Assembly (NCBI GenBank): GCA_008931825.1
Contig: QXVZ01032377.1
Span: 1-64,000, forward strand
Reading direction: 5' to 3'
DNA: 64,000 bases
DNA from: Phallusia fumigata
Lineage: Eukaryota; Chordata; Ascidiacea; Phlebobranchia; Ascidiidae
Made by a program: the position numbers and the translations under genes. This document shows positions 1-13,800 of the stretch, in pieces. Under the pieces are notes generated by a model. It saw only the letters and a list, made by a program, of their open reading frames with translations. It was not told where the DNA came from and did no database searches. Every line of letters begins with the position of its first letter. The stretch's first letter is position 1.

Positions 1-3000
1 ACACAACTATGGAGTTGTTCATCGAGATCTAAAACCGGATAAGTAAGTTTTCCCAACATGCCTTTTATAAATCTCTTAACTGATTTTATCATAATAAACC
101 TAAAATATTTTTTGTGTACAGTTTACTCATCACATCGATGGGTCATATCAAATTAACTGATTTTGGATTATCCAAAGTTGGTTTAATGTCACGAACAACA
201 AACATGTATGAATCTCATTTAGAACCTCAGCAACACTTCATGGATGGGCAGGTGAGAACAGGTTTCAATTGACTTTTCAGGGGATTTTAGTTTTTGTTTG
301 TAATAAATTTAAATACTTTGGAGATAAATAAGACTGAAAAGTTCTTGTGTAATAAGTTTTGGGATCTAAGATTGTTGCAATGAAATTTTCTTTAGATTCA
401 TGGAACCCCAGAGTACATTGCACCTGAAGTTATACTTGGCATGGGGTATGGTCCACCAGTGGATTGGTGGTCTGCTGGTATTTGTCTCTATGAGTTTCTT
501 GTTGGCTGTGTGCCCTTTTTTGGCGAAACACCAGATGAATTGTTCACACAAGCAGTTAATGGTAGGGAAAAGATAGGAAATCGATTTGCTGAAGCATACT
601 AGTGACCTATTTTTGTGTCTTAGATGAAAATGAAATTGAGTGGCCTGATGGTGATGATTGTGTATCACAAGAAGCTGTGGAGATTGTCACTTTATTGCTA
701 GATCGTGACCCACAAGCTCGACTTGGAAGTCGTGGTGCTCTTGAGGTATGTATAAATCAAAGTAGTGCATTTAAATATTGTCTAAGCTTGTTATTAGGCA
801 TCTTGTGCTAAATTTTCTGGTGCTGCTTAAGATGTTTCTTTGTTTCCAATATAATATTCTAGTCATTCTCTTTGTTTGCAATTGACTGCAAATCTACAAT
901 TGTTCACTTTTTTCTTCGTTAAAGGTTAAGCAACACAAGTATTTCGAATCAATGGATTGGGCAAATCTATTGAGACAGAAAGCTCAATTTATTCCGCAGC
1001 TTGATAATGAAGAAGACACAAGCTATTTTGATAGTAAGTACATTAAAATGTAGGAAGTACAAAATTTTTTGTTTTGTTGACCAATGCAGACAAATGAATC
1101 ACAATATACATTTTTTTGAAATACTTGTTACCATTTTATGGGTTTAATTTGCGCTTTGTGTGGAGGACTTTGGGCATGCAATATTTGATGGATATCGATG
1201 AAACTTTTACAGGTGGTAGATTGGGTTTTGTGAGTGAGTTTTACCCTTAGCTTTAACCCCAATAGCCACCTAAAATGGGTCAAATAGTTAAAAACTATGT
1301 TAGACGTATTTCAGAACATGCCATTGTGGTATATTGATTCCTGTGTTTCTCCTTGTAGCCCCAGCAGTTGACCTACTAGCCCCATAGAGTTTGTCGATTT
1401 AGCCATTTATGTGTGCACTTCCACTTTCCTAGTCCCCTACTGCTCTGTATAAATATTCATGCGACCCTACAATTTTAGTCATGTATCTAGAAAAACAATT
1501 ACCCTCCTTGGGGGGGCCATGCGTTTCTGCTGGCAGAAAAATCATGTTGTAAGCAGTTTAGGTAATTAGGGGACCCATTGGTAAATAATGTTGTGAAGAT
1601 ATATAGCCTTTTTGAATATAGTGTACAGAATAGTGTATCGGGTATTGTGAACAGAAAATGACAATATGGTGAAAGCCACATTTTCGGTAATATTTTATGG
1701 CACGTATGTTTTTTTAGCTCGCAGTGATCGTTACAGTCACGACAACTCCACATTTTCTGCATCCGAATATGAAGACATGGCTGACGAACCAAACTTGCCA
1801 AACTTTTCATCAAACACCAAGAGATTTTCACAGGTAGCATACAACGCCATTAATCTTTGTTAGTTAACCTCCAATTTTTCCCTGTTTTTATATTTCAGAC
1901 GTTCCAAACGCCTCGCAAAAACAGCGCTACTGATAATGCTCCCAAAGCCAAAATTCGACTTCAAACAAGACTGTAAGTATTTTGTAATTTACCGTTGAAA
2001 CAATAAGACAAACAATGTAAAGTATCCAGACCACCACATGCATAAAACATAGGTTCTCTCGGGCTGCTGGGTGTTCATTTAGTTTGTGAAAATATAGAAT
2101 AGCATTTAAGAGTCTATACCGCGTTAGAAAAAGTTAGTTATAGTTTGTAGTCCGTTTTTTTGCTACTCGACCAAAGGTTACTCCAGGTCAGCTTATTTGT
2201 TATTGTGGCTATGTCTGTTTAAATCATGGTTTTGACATTAAGATTGTAATTGTCATAGTATTATAAATGATTTAGTTGAAAGGTTCTTTACTTTTGTTTA
2301 AATTTTTAGTTCCAAATCTCCAACTGACCATTCCTATTAAGTACACTACTTAGCAATTACAAGTGTGTGGGGACCCATACGTTTATGCTCGCATTTTGTT
2401 ATAAAATGCTAAGGAAACTTAATAGGTCGAATAGTATGTGCAATAGCAACATAAAGAACGCCAACTCTATTTTTGTAGGTTTTTTTGCCTGATAAGTATA
2501 GGGTAGCAAACGGATTCAACTTCCTATTTTTATGATTTAGTCCAAACTTTGTACGCTCATTTGCAGGCCACCTTCATCACCATACGAATCATCNACAAGT
2601 GTGTGGGGACCCATACGTTTATGCTGGCATTTTGTTATAAAATGCTAAGGAAACTAGGAACATAATCTAATGCAGTTATTGAATATATATTTAATGTAAT
2701 AAATAGTAATGGTATATGTAAAAATGTAATTTAATAGGTCGAATTGTATGTGCAATGGCAACATAACGAACGCCAACTCTATTTTTGTAGGTTTTTTTGC
2801 CTGATAAGTATAGGGTAGCAAACGGATTCAACTTGCTATTTTTATGATTTAGTCCAAACTTTGTACGCTGATTTGCAGGCCACCTTCATCACCATACGAA
2901 TCATCAACAGACGGTGATTTGTCGCCAACAATACTCAAGCGTCAGGTGAACAACTCAGGGTCGGTGAGTGAAGCGGAAACCCCAGCGCAGATGGAGACAG

Positions 3001-6000
3001 TGGATGATACAAGTCTCACATCTCGAATGATCGATGAAGATCGCAACAAAAAAGATTCGGACGATCGACCGATCAGCGTCACCGTAGATCCAATGTCTGC
3101 AGAGAGCTCACTGGCTGAAATTGATTCGTCGAAGCAACAGAGCTCGGACAGTTCAATGGCCAGTGGTGGTGAACACCCCAGCCCATTGCTCATCACAACA
3201 AAGTCGGATGACAAGTCCTACTTCACTTCAACGCCGAATTTAATCCTGACCCCGAGCATGAAACAGAGTATGCACCATCGTAAGATTGTGGCCAGTTTGT
3301 CAGACAGCACATCACCGCTTGCCAGAAAGCAAAACTATTCGTACGAGTTGTCGAGATCCAAATCGCCTGAAATGGGAAGTTTGCACAACATCAAAAAATC
3401 GCGCAGTATGTCGGCCGACGGCTCGATAATGCAATGTGTCAATCAGAGTTCGGAACTCGAAGATAGTCATACTCCATTGCTGAACAAAGGCCTTGCGTCC
3501 AACTATGAACATTTGCCCAATACCGAACAGGCAACAAGTAGTTCACGTACCCGCGCTCAGTCAACATCCGACGACAAAATTCCGTTTGATCAGTCGCCGA
3601 TTTTGCACAAAAATGCCCCTTATTCCCACCATCCCCACCAATTATGGACCAAACAGCGATATCGTTGTTTATCATCATCAGGATCTCACAATTCTTCCCT
3701 TACACATTTGACCCCGATCAGCAGTTCAAGTTATGGTTCAAACACCAGCACACCAGTTGCCATCGATAAAATGCTCGACCCATCCATTGTGACACCAGTG
3801 TGTAAAGCAAGATCACATTTGAGTCCAACAAGCAGCGTCAGCAGCGAAACAAACAGCCCGGAGTTGTCGGGAGTCAGTCCATCTAGTGGTGGAAGTCAGA
3901 GCATGGTTTACGTAAGACTGGTTTTACTTTTGAAAAAAATTTGTTGATAAATCTTCTTAACTAGGTTGAAAATGTTTGTATTTGGACAAAAACAGTTGTT
4001 TAAGTAATATTATTATGCGAGTTGTTTTGTGGCCTCAATTTTGATGTTTTGTATTTGATTGACAGGCAGGGGAGCCAAGTATAGAGGAGGTTTTACACAG
4101 ACGCCTTGCTCATGTTGGTGCAGGTGGTCGATCCCGGAATTTAAGTGGTGAGATGAGAAGATCACGTTCTTTAAAGAAAACCATGATAAAATCATCCAGT
4201 GCCTCGTCACTACAGGTATGAAGGACAAATGAGGTGGAAACCCTAGTGCTGGGCTATCTTAAGATTTAGAACAAGCCAATATTTTCGGTCGTTGGTAGAC
4301 ATGTTTTAAGCAGTTTTTTAACAATTGTAACGTACCGGTATCGCCTTTTTTATCGCCTTATTCGTCAAAGCCCTAACCACACATTTTAAACGTAAACGGA
4401 CGAAAGTACCGCTCTATAAATGCTTTAATGATGCGCTCACTAAAAACTATAACCCATGTCGATGGAAAGTTCTTGAAAACGACATACTTTTTTTTTAAAT
4501 TTCAGTTAATGATTCCAAACTTTGACGAAAGCCTTCCCCCGTCGCCCCTCGCAAGCCCCCGTTCAGTTCACCCCTCTCACCCCTCGGTGTTCTCCAACCC
4601 AAGCTCACGTGACTCGTCGCCCGGGCGATCTTTTTCTCCAATCCCTGGTTCACCACGGCCAGTGATGGTGATTCATCGGACGTGTCGCGGTTTTGGGCTG
4701 AAGATGCAAGCTATCCCTGTGTTTCTCGGAACTTCCGGCAACTCGTACGCCCTACATCATATTGTCACTGTAAGTGTGTTGGCGAAATTATACACACTGC
4801 TCAGCTTCCAGTGATTTTACCTGTTGTGTGTGTAAAACCGAATTTAAGGACACCCGAAACGTTTTCGTGCAAGTAATAGGCCTTTTAGAGAAATAATAAT
4901 TTAAAAAAATGCAAAACGTGCCGTCGAAACAATAATTGAAAAACTACAGTGCGGTAATTCGTATGTAAACAGCGGCAAGAAGTCAATAAAGGAAACATTT
5001 TTGCAAGCACCTCCTTGTTATTATAACTCAAATGTTACCTTATTTATTTGTTTGCAGTCAGTGGATGAGGACGGACCGTCGTATGCGGCCGGTTTGCGAG
5101 TTGGTGATTTGATAACACACATCAACAATGAAGTTGTACAAGGACTTGTACACACCGATGTTTTGCAAATACTCTACAAGTCAACAAATAAGGTGATTTG
5201 AAATAACAGTCTGAATTTTAAAACCGTACCCCATCGTTGTAGTTGCTGCTTGGCAAGTGGCAGACGTTCCGCAGACCATCATGTTTTGTACAATGAATCG
5301 ATCATATTGTCCTCAAGAACGTTGGACAATCTACCATCAACCAACCTTGACACGATTGGTTACTTTGCAGATAACAATTCAAGCTGTTCCCTTGGAATCG
5401 ACGTCAATCCAGATTGGAAAGCGCAGGAATAAATCTCGGGGAAAACTTGTTAAACCGAAAAAGAAAAAAGTGATGAGTCATTCTCGTAGCAGTTCGTTGG
5501 TAGGAAAACCTTTTCCATCGTCCGTATCGACTTCCACATCGTCACCACTTCACCATTTTAATAAAAATAAGCGGAAAAACTCGCTTATGCGGCGGTACAG
5601 TAAAAATGCAGGTAGGTTTGAGTTAGAGTTGCGGATGTGTGGAATCATTTCTACCTGTGAAGTTTGAGAAAAAATAAAGCGGAAGTTTTGTAAATTTTAC
5701 TTAGTGCATTTAATTGTAAAATGATTGGTGTGTCGTTAAAATGTGTTTGACTTGACGTTTACTCGCAGCGCATTTGCATGTTTCATGTTTGGGCACTTTG
5801 TTCAGGTGATGTTCGAGGACACTCACCGTTGCTTACATCTACCGTGACACAGAATTTGCCGAAGCAACACACTGCCAGTAAAAGCCTGCCCGCTTCAGAA
5901 ACCCCGGAACAAGAAGTCCCAACAATAGCAACCACGGAAACTGACGTAAAGATCATAAAATTAAAAAAAATTATTAAGGACCCAGATTGTAGGAAATATG

Positions 6001-6894
6001 AATTACTTGACATATATTTTTTTCACCAGGTTGTGACTTCGATTCCACCGACTAGTTTCAACGCATCGTCTCAATCGTCTGCTCACAGACCAATGTCGTT
6101 ACAGGTAAGCATTTTACCCCACATAACGCTAATTGAACGACAAATTTTGTTAAATAACCACCAGTGCTTCTTACAGAATCAAACCATGTCACTTAATTTC
6201 CCAATTTCAAAATATAATTTGATTTATATTTCAGTGTTTGTCGCATAAGTTTGCTCACAATATGCGATCTGCCCGTCGGAAATCTGCCGGCCACATTCCA
6301 CTTTCCCCACTTGCTCGTGTTCCGTCAGCGTCATCAAGTTTGCTTCTTGATGTTTCTGCCAATCAGGGTTCGGAACAAATCGGGGGCGACTTGCCCGAAA
6401 CATCCGTCAGCAGTGATGTGGTCACTGTTTCACCCCCAACTACGTCCAAGTTGATTAATATGATTAAGGTAACTCTTGGTTGTCAATCTGCCTATACAAC
6501 AGTTGGCATGCTTTATGATGGCGATCACTAAATTTACTTAATGTAAAAAATAATGGTGAAGACATGTTTGCAAAATTAAGACCAGTTTCCAGTTGATCAT
6601 TAAATATTTATTTGTATCCACCCGTATGGACATTGTCAGTCTCTGAAAGAAACAAACAACAGCGGCATAGGTAGAATACGTAGATACTTATCCTTGAAAA
6701 TGCCTTTTGATTTAAAGCAGGCTATATACTTTATAGCTTATTTCAGCTTATTTTGGCAACGATGGTTTACCGTCATTCGTAGCGGCATTTTGTTTGATAA
6801 GGTAAAGCCGCATACGATTGTAAATCTATTTTTGGTTTTGTTTTAGGGTAAGCAGAAAACGAAATCTAAACAACATAAGACGAGCAAGAACTAA
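1..6894 (+). CDS. MAST: MAST family microtubule-associated Ser/Thr kinase, 3' part (N-terminus outside window)
   Basis: AGC-type Ser/Thr kinase with a C-terminal PDZ domain; family members bind microtubules and PTEN. The window opens inside the catalytic loop (HRDLKPDN), followed by [15 protein letters not shown], the APE motif ([13 protein letters not shown]), subdomain IX ([16 protein letters not shown]) and the AGC tail. A long Ser-rich linker follows (exon 2879-3911), then a PDZ domain ([18 protein letters not shown] to [11 protein letters not shown]), a Lys/Arg-rich stretch and the MAST signature [15 protein letters not shown]. Exons: 2-42, 122-251, 396-561, 624-745, 925-1033, 1718-1833, 1899-1972, 2879-3911, 4066-4215, 4506-4769, 5058-5192, 5371-5611, 5806-5945, 6030-6104, 6235-6468, 6847-6894; about 1025 residues here. 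Intron 7 carries an assembly duplication that repeats the acceptor of exon 2879. The last two small exons are the least certain. Confidence 0.94.
2359..2905. repeat. False tandem duplication at contig join (N at 2594), MAST intron 7
   Basis: 2359-2593 and 2595-2905 are the same sequence, separated by a single N. Both copies end inside the start of the same MAST exon. The second copy has an extra stretch of about 77 bp (roughly 2656-2734) and scattered substitutions. This looks like two alleles placed end to end, not a genomic repeat. Confidence 0.85.
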
Positions 6895-8297
6895 AAGTGC
6901 TTGATCTTTTGGTCTGCAAGAAATGACCACCTGTTCTACCATTCACATGTTCCCCACCAGCCATTTCAAATATTTGTTCGCTTCTCAACGTTTGTTTCTG
7001 GCGGCAACTGTATCTTTTGCACACTGTTAGGGGATTCCCGCGTCTTTGCGTGTCTGAAAAGTATTTTCTTGTAAAAAGTCTTGCATAGTATATTCCGTTT
7101 CGCGATCCGCATCTTACTCTATCGTGATCTTAACCCGTCCGCTTATGATGATGTGTATGTATCTATGTCTGTATAGTTGTGTTTGTAACATAAAGATAAC
7201 ATGTGGATCAAAATTCGTGTTGTCATGCTGAAGTTGCGATCCAGTGTGGTAGTTTAATCTCTTGATTTGTATATTTTCAAAGTTGCCACTGATTTTCGTT
7301 TTGAAAGTTTGCAAGCGACAAACTGCATTCGTTTTTCCTTGTTCGTGGTACTCGTCGAAGTGTTATTTGCATGCATTGTCTTTGTCGTATTATTTTAAAA
7401 AAAACACCCAGTTATTTTTATTTTTACGTACATAGCAAAGTGCTTTGCTGTGTTCGTCGTAATGCACTCTCTCCACAGTCCTTTTCCGCGAACGGTCGAT
7501 GGGTAAGTTCTGAATCCCATACCAGTTTATTGAATATTTTCGGACTTGCCATACAGTGTTATTACGGTAAAAAGCCCCGTTGAAAAATCTTGCGCACAAG
7601 TTCGATATTATAACCGAAATGCCGAATGAATGTGGATTTTTGTGGAATGAAAAGCTTCAAAATAAGAAACAAACACGCTATTTGCCGTTAGCGTCAGTTT
7701 ACAAAACAACTGTAACTGATTTATTTACTTACGACTGTTAAGACAATAGTAGATAACAGCGCACGAGAACCAACACTCCACACTTTATCGGCTCCACGTT
7801 CCAAGCGATATCTCCGAATCCCGAGTTCGACCAGGATCGGCGGCGTGCTCCCGAGTTATATGTGATTACTGCAGGAAAGTACGCCGCTAGCTTTACTGCA
7901 GTGAGTTTGCGCAAATCGAGAACCGGCGCATGTAATTAAGCACTTTCTCCTTTATTAGTTTGAAGGCTCGTCTTTCGCCCGAGGCACACAGGTTGGTGGA
8001 TAAGCAGTCGAGTGTATGCAGTCAATTTTTCGACCGTAGACTAACCACTCGAGAGTTGCTTCTTGCGTCTGTGACCGACAAAATGAGACAGCAAGTTAAG
8101 AATGGTAACTGCAGTTCCGGTATTTCTAACAGGCAGTTACGACGTATTTACCAAAGTACGCAGTTATCAAGTTTAAAAATGGTGTCAAGAAAACACGTCG
8201 TCGTTTTAAATAAACGTAGTTAGACTAACCATAATTAAGTTGTTGCAGTACACTTTGGAAAGGTGGAGTTAGTACTGGTGCTGTTCACCGTTGTGCG
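6895..8297. other. MAST 3' UTR and region upstream of the cytokine receptor
   Basis: No conserved coding sequence seen. The first part should be the MAST 3' UTR. At 7960-8223 there is an open frame of 87 codons that opens with TTG and ends just before the receptor start. It has no recognisable domain and may be receptor 5' leader or chance. Confidence 0.5.
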
Positions 8298-11200
8298 ATG
8301 ACGAAGTTGGTATTAGTCTGGATTATTTGTGCTTGCTTTTTACTTGTTTTGGGAACTTCAAACACAATCAACAGTAAGAATATGTCAACGCATATATATT
8401 TTTAAATTTGTTACGCTTAAATACATACAAGTAGTTCTCCCTCAAATGTTGATCGAACACGATTTTTTTTGTTTGCTCATTTTGTTTATAAATGGTGACA
8501 TTGAACCATAAAACATAGATGTAACACGAGAATCCCTTAACTGCTCAGACTGACACCCTGGGGTTCGCGTGCTCCAGTTTGCGAACCTCTAACAGATAGG
8601 GGATACCGCAGTTCATACCCCAATCAGAGGACACGTTTGTTCAAGTATAATAAAAACAAAACTTGTTGACGAGTTTGGTAATTTTCAAGGGATTAATGAA
8701 TATTATTTTCAATGTGAAAAATACAAATGCAACGTGAAAAACATTTACATGTGTTTGAGCATCTTCGAAGGACAGCAATTTTTTTAAAAATGGCGAACAT
8801 GTTCTCCAAAAAGCGGATATATGGTAGTTTCATGATAGATGGGGTTATACGCATCTACACGTTGATCTGGTTACACTAACTCTAATAAACAATTAAACAA
8901 ATGACTTTTTACAGTTCCTGACATTGATGGATGTCAATACATAGACGCAGATTTAGTCGAATGTTGGTGGACTCGGCCACCTGATTACAACACAACGGCG
9001 TATAGGTAAACAAATTTATAAAACGTTTTCAATGTAACAATCCTAAAAAATGTCGTTGATAAGCATATAAATGCTTGAGAGCATGGTATTTTTCTTAAAA
9101 AAGAAGAGTGTTTTAGACTAAACTGATGTTATAATTGTTTAGAAGTTAACCAGCTATGTTAAAGTGAGTTAAAGTTTGATTTGTTTGTTATTTGTTTTCT
9201 ACATTAATGTGTTTAGTTTCAAATATAACCTACAACATTCATAAATGATTGGAAACTAATGTTGATTTAAATCAAAAATTCCAGAATAAAACAGCGATTT
9301 GTCCCTATTCAGGTCACAAAAATCTTTTAGGGAGTTTACGTGCTGTCACATATGTCACAGTAAANTCAAACACAATCAACAGTAAGAATATGTCAATGCA
9401 TATATATTTTTTAATTTGTTACGCTTAAATACATACAAGTAGTTCTCCCTCAAATGTTGAACGAACACGATTTTTTTTGTTTGCTCATTTTGTTTATAAA
9501 TCGTGACATTTACGCCGAACCATAAAACATAGATGTAACCCGAGAATCCCTTAACTGCTCAAACTGACACCCTGGGGTTCGCGTGCTCCAGTTTGCGAAC
9601 CTCTAACAGATAGAGGATACCGCAGTTCATATCCCAAATAGAGGACACGTTTGTTCAAGTATAATACAAACAAAACGTATTAACGAGTTTGGTGATTTTC
9701 AAGGGATTAATGATTATTATTTTCAAATTGAAAAATACAAATGCAATGTGAAAGACATTCACATATGTTTGAGCATTCTCGAAGGACAGCAATTTTTTTT
9801 TAAATGGGGCGAACATGTTTTCCAAAAAGCGGATGTATGGTAGTTTCATGATATGGGTTATACGCATCTACACGTTGATCTGGTTACACTAACTCTAACA
9901 AACAATTAAACAAATGACTTTTTACAGTTCCTGACATTGATGGATGTCAATACATAGACGCAGATTTAGTCGAATGTTGGTGGACTCGGCCACCCGATTA
10001 CAACACAACAGCATATAGGTAAACAAATTTATAAAACGTTTCCAATGTAACAAACCTAAAAGTGTCGTTTCTAAGCATACAAATGCTTGAGAGCATGGTA
10101 CTTTTCTAAAAAAAGAAGAGTGTTTTAGACTAAACTGATGTTATAATTGTTTGAAAGTTAACCAGCTTAGTTAAAGTGAGTTAAAGTTTGATTTTTTTTT
10201 CTACATTGTGTTTAGTTTCAAATGTACAACATTTATAAATGATTGGAAACTAATGTTGATTTAAATCAAAAATTCCAAAATAAAAACAGCGATTTGCCCC
10301 TATTTAGGTCACAAAATCTTTTAGGGAGTTTACGTGCTGTCACATATGTCACAGTAAAAATAAGTACCCTTTGTCTATTTTGTGTTTATTGGGCAATAAA
10401 TGTTTACCAAATTAGAAAATTCTGGGTTTGTATTTGACCACGTTAGGGTTTTTTGGTCTCTAATTGTTCTGGGTGTCCCATCAAAACTTCACCCCATTGT
10501 TTGTTTTCCGACCTTTCAAGTGTTAGTTTACCATGCCAGGCTGTCGTACCTGAGGGAGGCTGATCCACATCATCAACGCGTTCATCGCATTTGCCAATCA
10601 ACGAAGGAACACGTTTTCATGCAAGATGTGAAACAGTACTGTACAGTCGACAATGTAACCCCATATGCTCGTTTCAACTTCAGTGTGTCCGTTCTGTGTG
10701 ACAATTGCGATGGAGATATTTGTATTTGTGGACATGGAAACGCCTATCTGTTCAAATGTGATCCACACGATGGTAGGAATTTTGAAACTTGTAAACAAGC
10801 TCAATGTAGGCATATCAGACCGCCAGTAATCCTCACTTTTACATGTCTTATAAATACTGGCTGAAGAAGCAACCATGTGGCTCTTATTTTAATTTGCTTC
10901 GGGCTATCCGGTGAAGTTGATGTTTGATTTAGCACGTAGGCAACTTTTTTGGAAGATCTTCTCAAATATTTTAGTAACACAAACGTTTCATCTTGTTTTA
11001 TTGTTTAGGTTTTCAATTGTCCTAATGTTGTTTTATATTTTCCTGATGCATAAACATGAGCTTTATTGCTTAGCCGCTGTTCCTTTAGCGTTAGGTAGAT
11101 AGTAATTAATAGCCATACGTTTACCTTTATGTTTTTCAATTTTGCTCTTCGTTTTTTTAGTAATACTACAATCTCCGCCTGGCGAACTTAAACTTGAATC

Positions 11201-13443
11201 ACCCCCAGATCAGCTTCGTTGGCTTCCACCCTACAAACCAGATTCCATGTTAAGTTACATTCGGAAAATTATGACGGTTGAATACAAGGTTGAATATAAG
11301 AGTTGGATATCTGACGAAACAAACGCTGCTTCCGAATGGCATGTATGTTATAAAGCTGTACATGCGTGAAAATTCATTTGAATATCGCTTATTTTATTTA
11401 TTTGTGAAGGTTTGGTTTATTGGAAACCAAACAAGTTTTTACGTCCCGACGCTCGTTCCTGGCGTAAAATACGTTTCAAGAGTTTTAGCCAGATATATCC
11501 CACTCCATGATACGGATCTAAAAATGTGGAGTTCTCCGTCCAATACTGTCGAATTTTTCGGAAGAGCACTTCCAGCACAAACAACAGGTGAGTAATTTGT
11601 CTTCATATATGACATGACAAGTAGTTGCTCATTTATCTGAAAAATAGCTTTCGGTGTATTCGATCAAGCCCAATTCGAATATTTTTAAAATCCTACTACT
11701 TGAGTCAAACAAAGTTGCCTTATTTTCAGAAATCACTTTGTCTGTTACAACTTTTGGAAACGAAGGTAAATTTTAACTTTAAAATGCAAAAAATCGACTT
11801 GACACAGCAAACCAAACAAAACTGTCTGCTTTAGAACTTTTATCGACGCAAGCTTCTTATGAGAGTTCATCCGAAGAAATATCGTCATCGCATATAGCTC
11901 TAGGGTTGTGTGTTTCCTCTCTCCCTATAATTGCATTGGTATTGATTCTATATTACGTTCTATCTCGAACTATTGGATGTTCAAAGTCAAAAAAAATTCC
12001 TAAACCTGTCATGATGATTGAAGTGGAACCGTTAGATGCTCAAAATCAAGAAACGGTAATTTACAGCTAATATTACCTGTTGTGTATTTTTAAGCATGTA
12101 AGCAACAAATGATATATTTATTGATTATCAGTTTGGAAACTACGATAACTTCGACGAGGAAGAAGAAATACTTCTAAGCTCGAGGTTACATCCAAGCCAC
12201 CCATTAAATGTTCGTTCATCACCCAAATCTGGTCCTACGAAAAGTGAAGTTCTTGACTCCATTTCGTCACAAATTGCATTTGAACATCAGTCGGAAAGCA
12301 ACAAGTTGTGGAAATGTTCAAACCCCTTCCCAAAGAACTTTTGTACGAGTACCGAAACGCCAAATGTTGACTTTCAAAACGACATTCAACTTTTACCCTT
12401 GAAGCAATTTCTAAAACATCCGAGTGAAAATTTAAACAACGATAAATTATCAACAAACACCTCATCAGCTATTCGCACTATTGTGACGCCAGACATAAGC
12501 GAATCCTCTATCCAGTGTGATATTTCTGCTAAACCCCAACAATTCCGAATGGCAGATGATGTTTATGATCAAGTTTCTCCATCAACATATCGCGTGGACA
12601 ACAGGTACATCTTGTTTCTTTGCCAATCTGTATGCAGCAGCATAACAAACTCAATTATTTTTATTTTTAAAAAGAACTTGATAAACAAGTTAGGATAATT
12701 TTTTTAAGACAAGGTAAAAATACTGTTTTTATAGTGAACCTTGGGTTACATCGACGCTCCTTTTAGATTATTTTACATACGTTATTACCAAGCTAGTATT
12801 GCTGAAATTGACGTTTTAGCTTACACGTTGGCAAGATATATATATTAAATATTTTTGCCCCGGATCCCAACATGGGAGCACCAGAGTCTCGGAGCCTCTT
12901 TAAGTTTTAATCCGGCCTGATTTGAGATTACAAAATGTACTTACTGTGTGCAGCTTGTATACGACAACCATGGACTACGTAATGAGCAATGCAACGTCAT
13001 CGGCGATGGAATACGTTGGTGTTGGTGACGAATGCTCGTGCAGCGAATGGTCAAAACATTCGCTGACAGGAAGTACAGAACTTTTGCCTGATTATGTGAA
13101 ACAGGCGAAGGGTAGCAACCAACACATTGAATTGTTTCTTGCCATTACGTCGGAAACTGCTCATCACAGCGACCGTGTCAAGTACAAGGGATACCATTAC
13201 TGTGATTGTCGGAAGGTGCTGCTGAAAACTGGCACAACGATCGCGAACGTTTTGGAAGCAGTATGTCCTGCGTGCCAAAAGATAATTGACATGAAACAAA
13301 CCATTAGCAAAGGGACTGAAACAATAATCAACAATGTTAACCATTTAACGCTACCAAGCGTCAACAGCGAAAATAGAAGAAGTTCAACGTCTGACAACTC
13401 AATTGATTCAGGGTACAGCCCCGATTCACCCATGACTCCATAA
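8298..13443 (+). CDS. Class I cytokine receptor (gp130/domeless-like), single-pass membrane protein
   Basis: Predicted cell-surface receptor signalling through JAK/STAT, 647 residues. ATG at 8298 opens a signal peptide (MTKLVLVWIICACFLLVLG). The first FNIII domain has the family pattern C-x9-C-x-W (C32, C42, W44) and YRLSY; the second ends with WSSPS (234-238), a variant of WSXWS. A TM helix (about 274-296) is followed by Box1-like KKIPKP (306-311), the JAK-binding type of motif. The tail of about 340 residues is Ser-rich with scattered Tyr (VYDQV, STYRV, DSGYSPDSP). Exons: 8298-8373, 8915-9005 (second copy 9928-10018), 10540-10772, 11161-11342, 11410-11587, 11835-12055, 12132-12604, 12954-13443; phases agree throughout. 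The start of exon 10540 was chosen because nearby acceptors run into a stop. The ligand is unknown, and which vertebrate subfamily is closest cannot be settled by eye. Confidence 0.86.
8358..10358. repeat. False 1-kb tandem duplication at contig join (N at 9365), containing receptor exon 2 twice
   Basis: 8358-9364 and 9366-10358 are near-identical copies joined by one N. Exon 2 lies in both (8915-9005, 9928-10018) and differs at three sites, all silent third positions. Each exon copy enters in phase 1 and leaves in phase 2, so a transcript with both would shift frame. Two haplotypes of one locus is the simplest reading. Confidence 0.88.
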
Positions 13444-13800
13444 CAAAAAACGCCTTGATCTTGTTTTATTTGATGGTCCAGCAAAATATGTTTGTCGCGA
13501 CTTGGTTGTGAGTGCTGGGTAGACGAAACAGAAAACGCAGGGTTCCCATTATCAGTCAACTTCTCGAGTATGTCATCTTGTTTGTTATTCACTGCTTGCT
13601 TGAGCTTAATACTGCACGTGTCGTTTTGTGATAAAAAACCGACTGAAATATGTTGCAGAAAATATTCAAACATTTTATTATAAACAGTCACTGCTTTTTC
13701 TACGCTCGAGCCACCAAATCAAAATTACCAATCGTTGGCTTGTGGATTGCATTTCCTTGACTTTTGCAAGGTGTCGTAATTAAAAAAATTTCAAATTAGG

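Noticed and set aside
3312-3678. Minus-strand open frames inside the large MAST exon
   Set aside because: They lie opposite a strongly coding Ser-rich exon with correct splice phases; shadows of the real frame.
12235-12465. Minus-strand frame opposite the receptor tail exon
   Set aside because: Overlaps a phased exon of the receptor; no domain.
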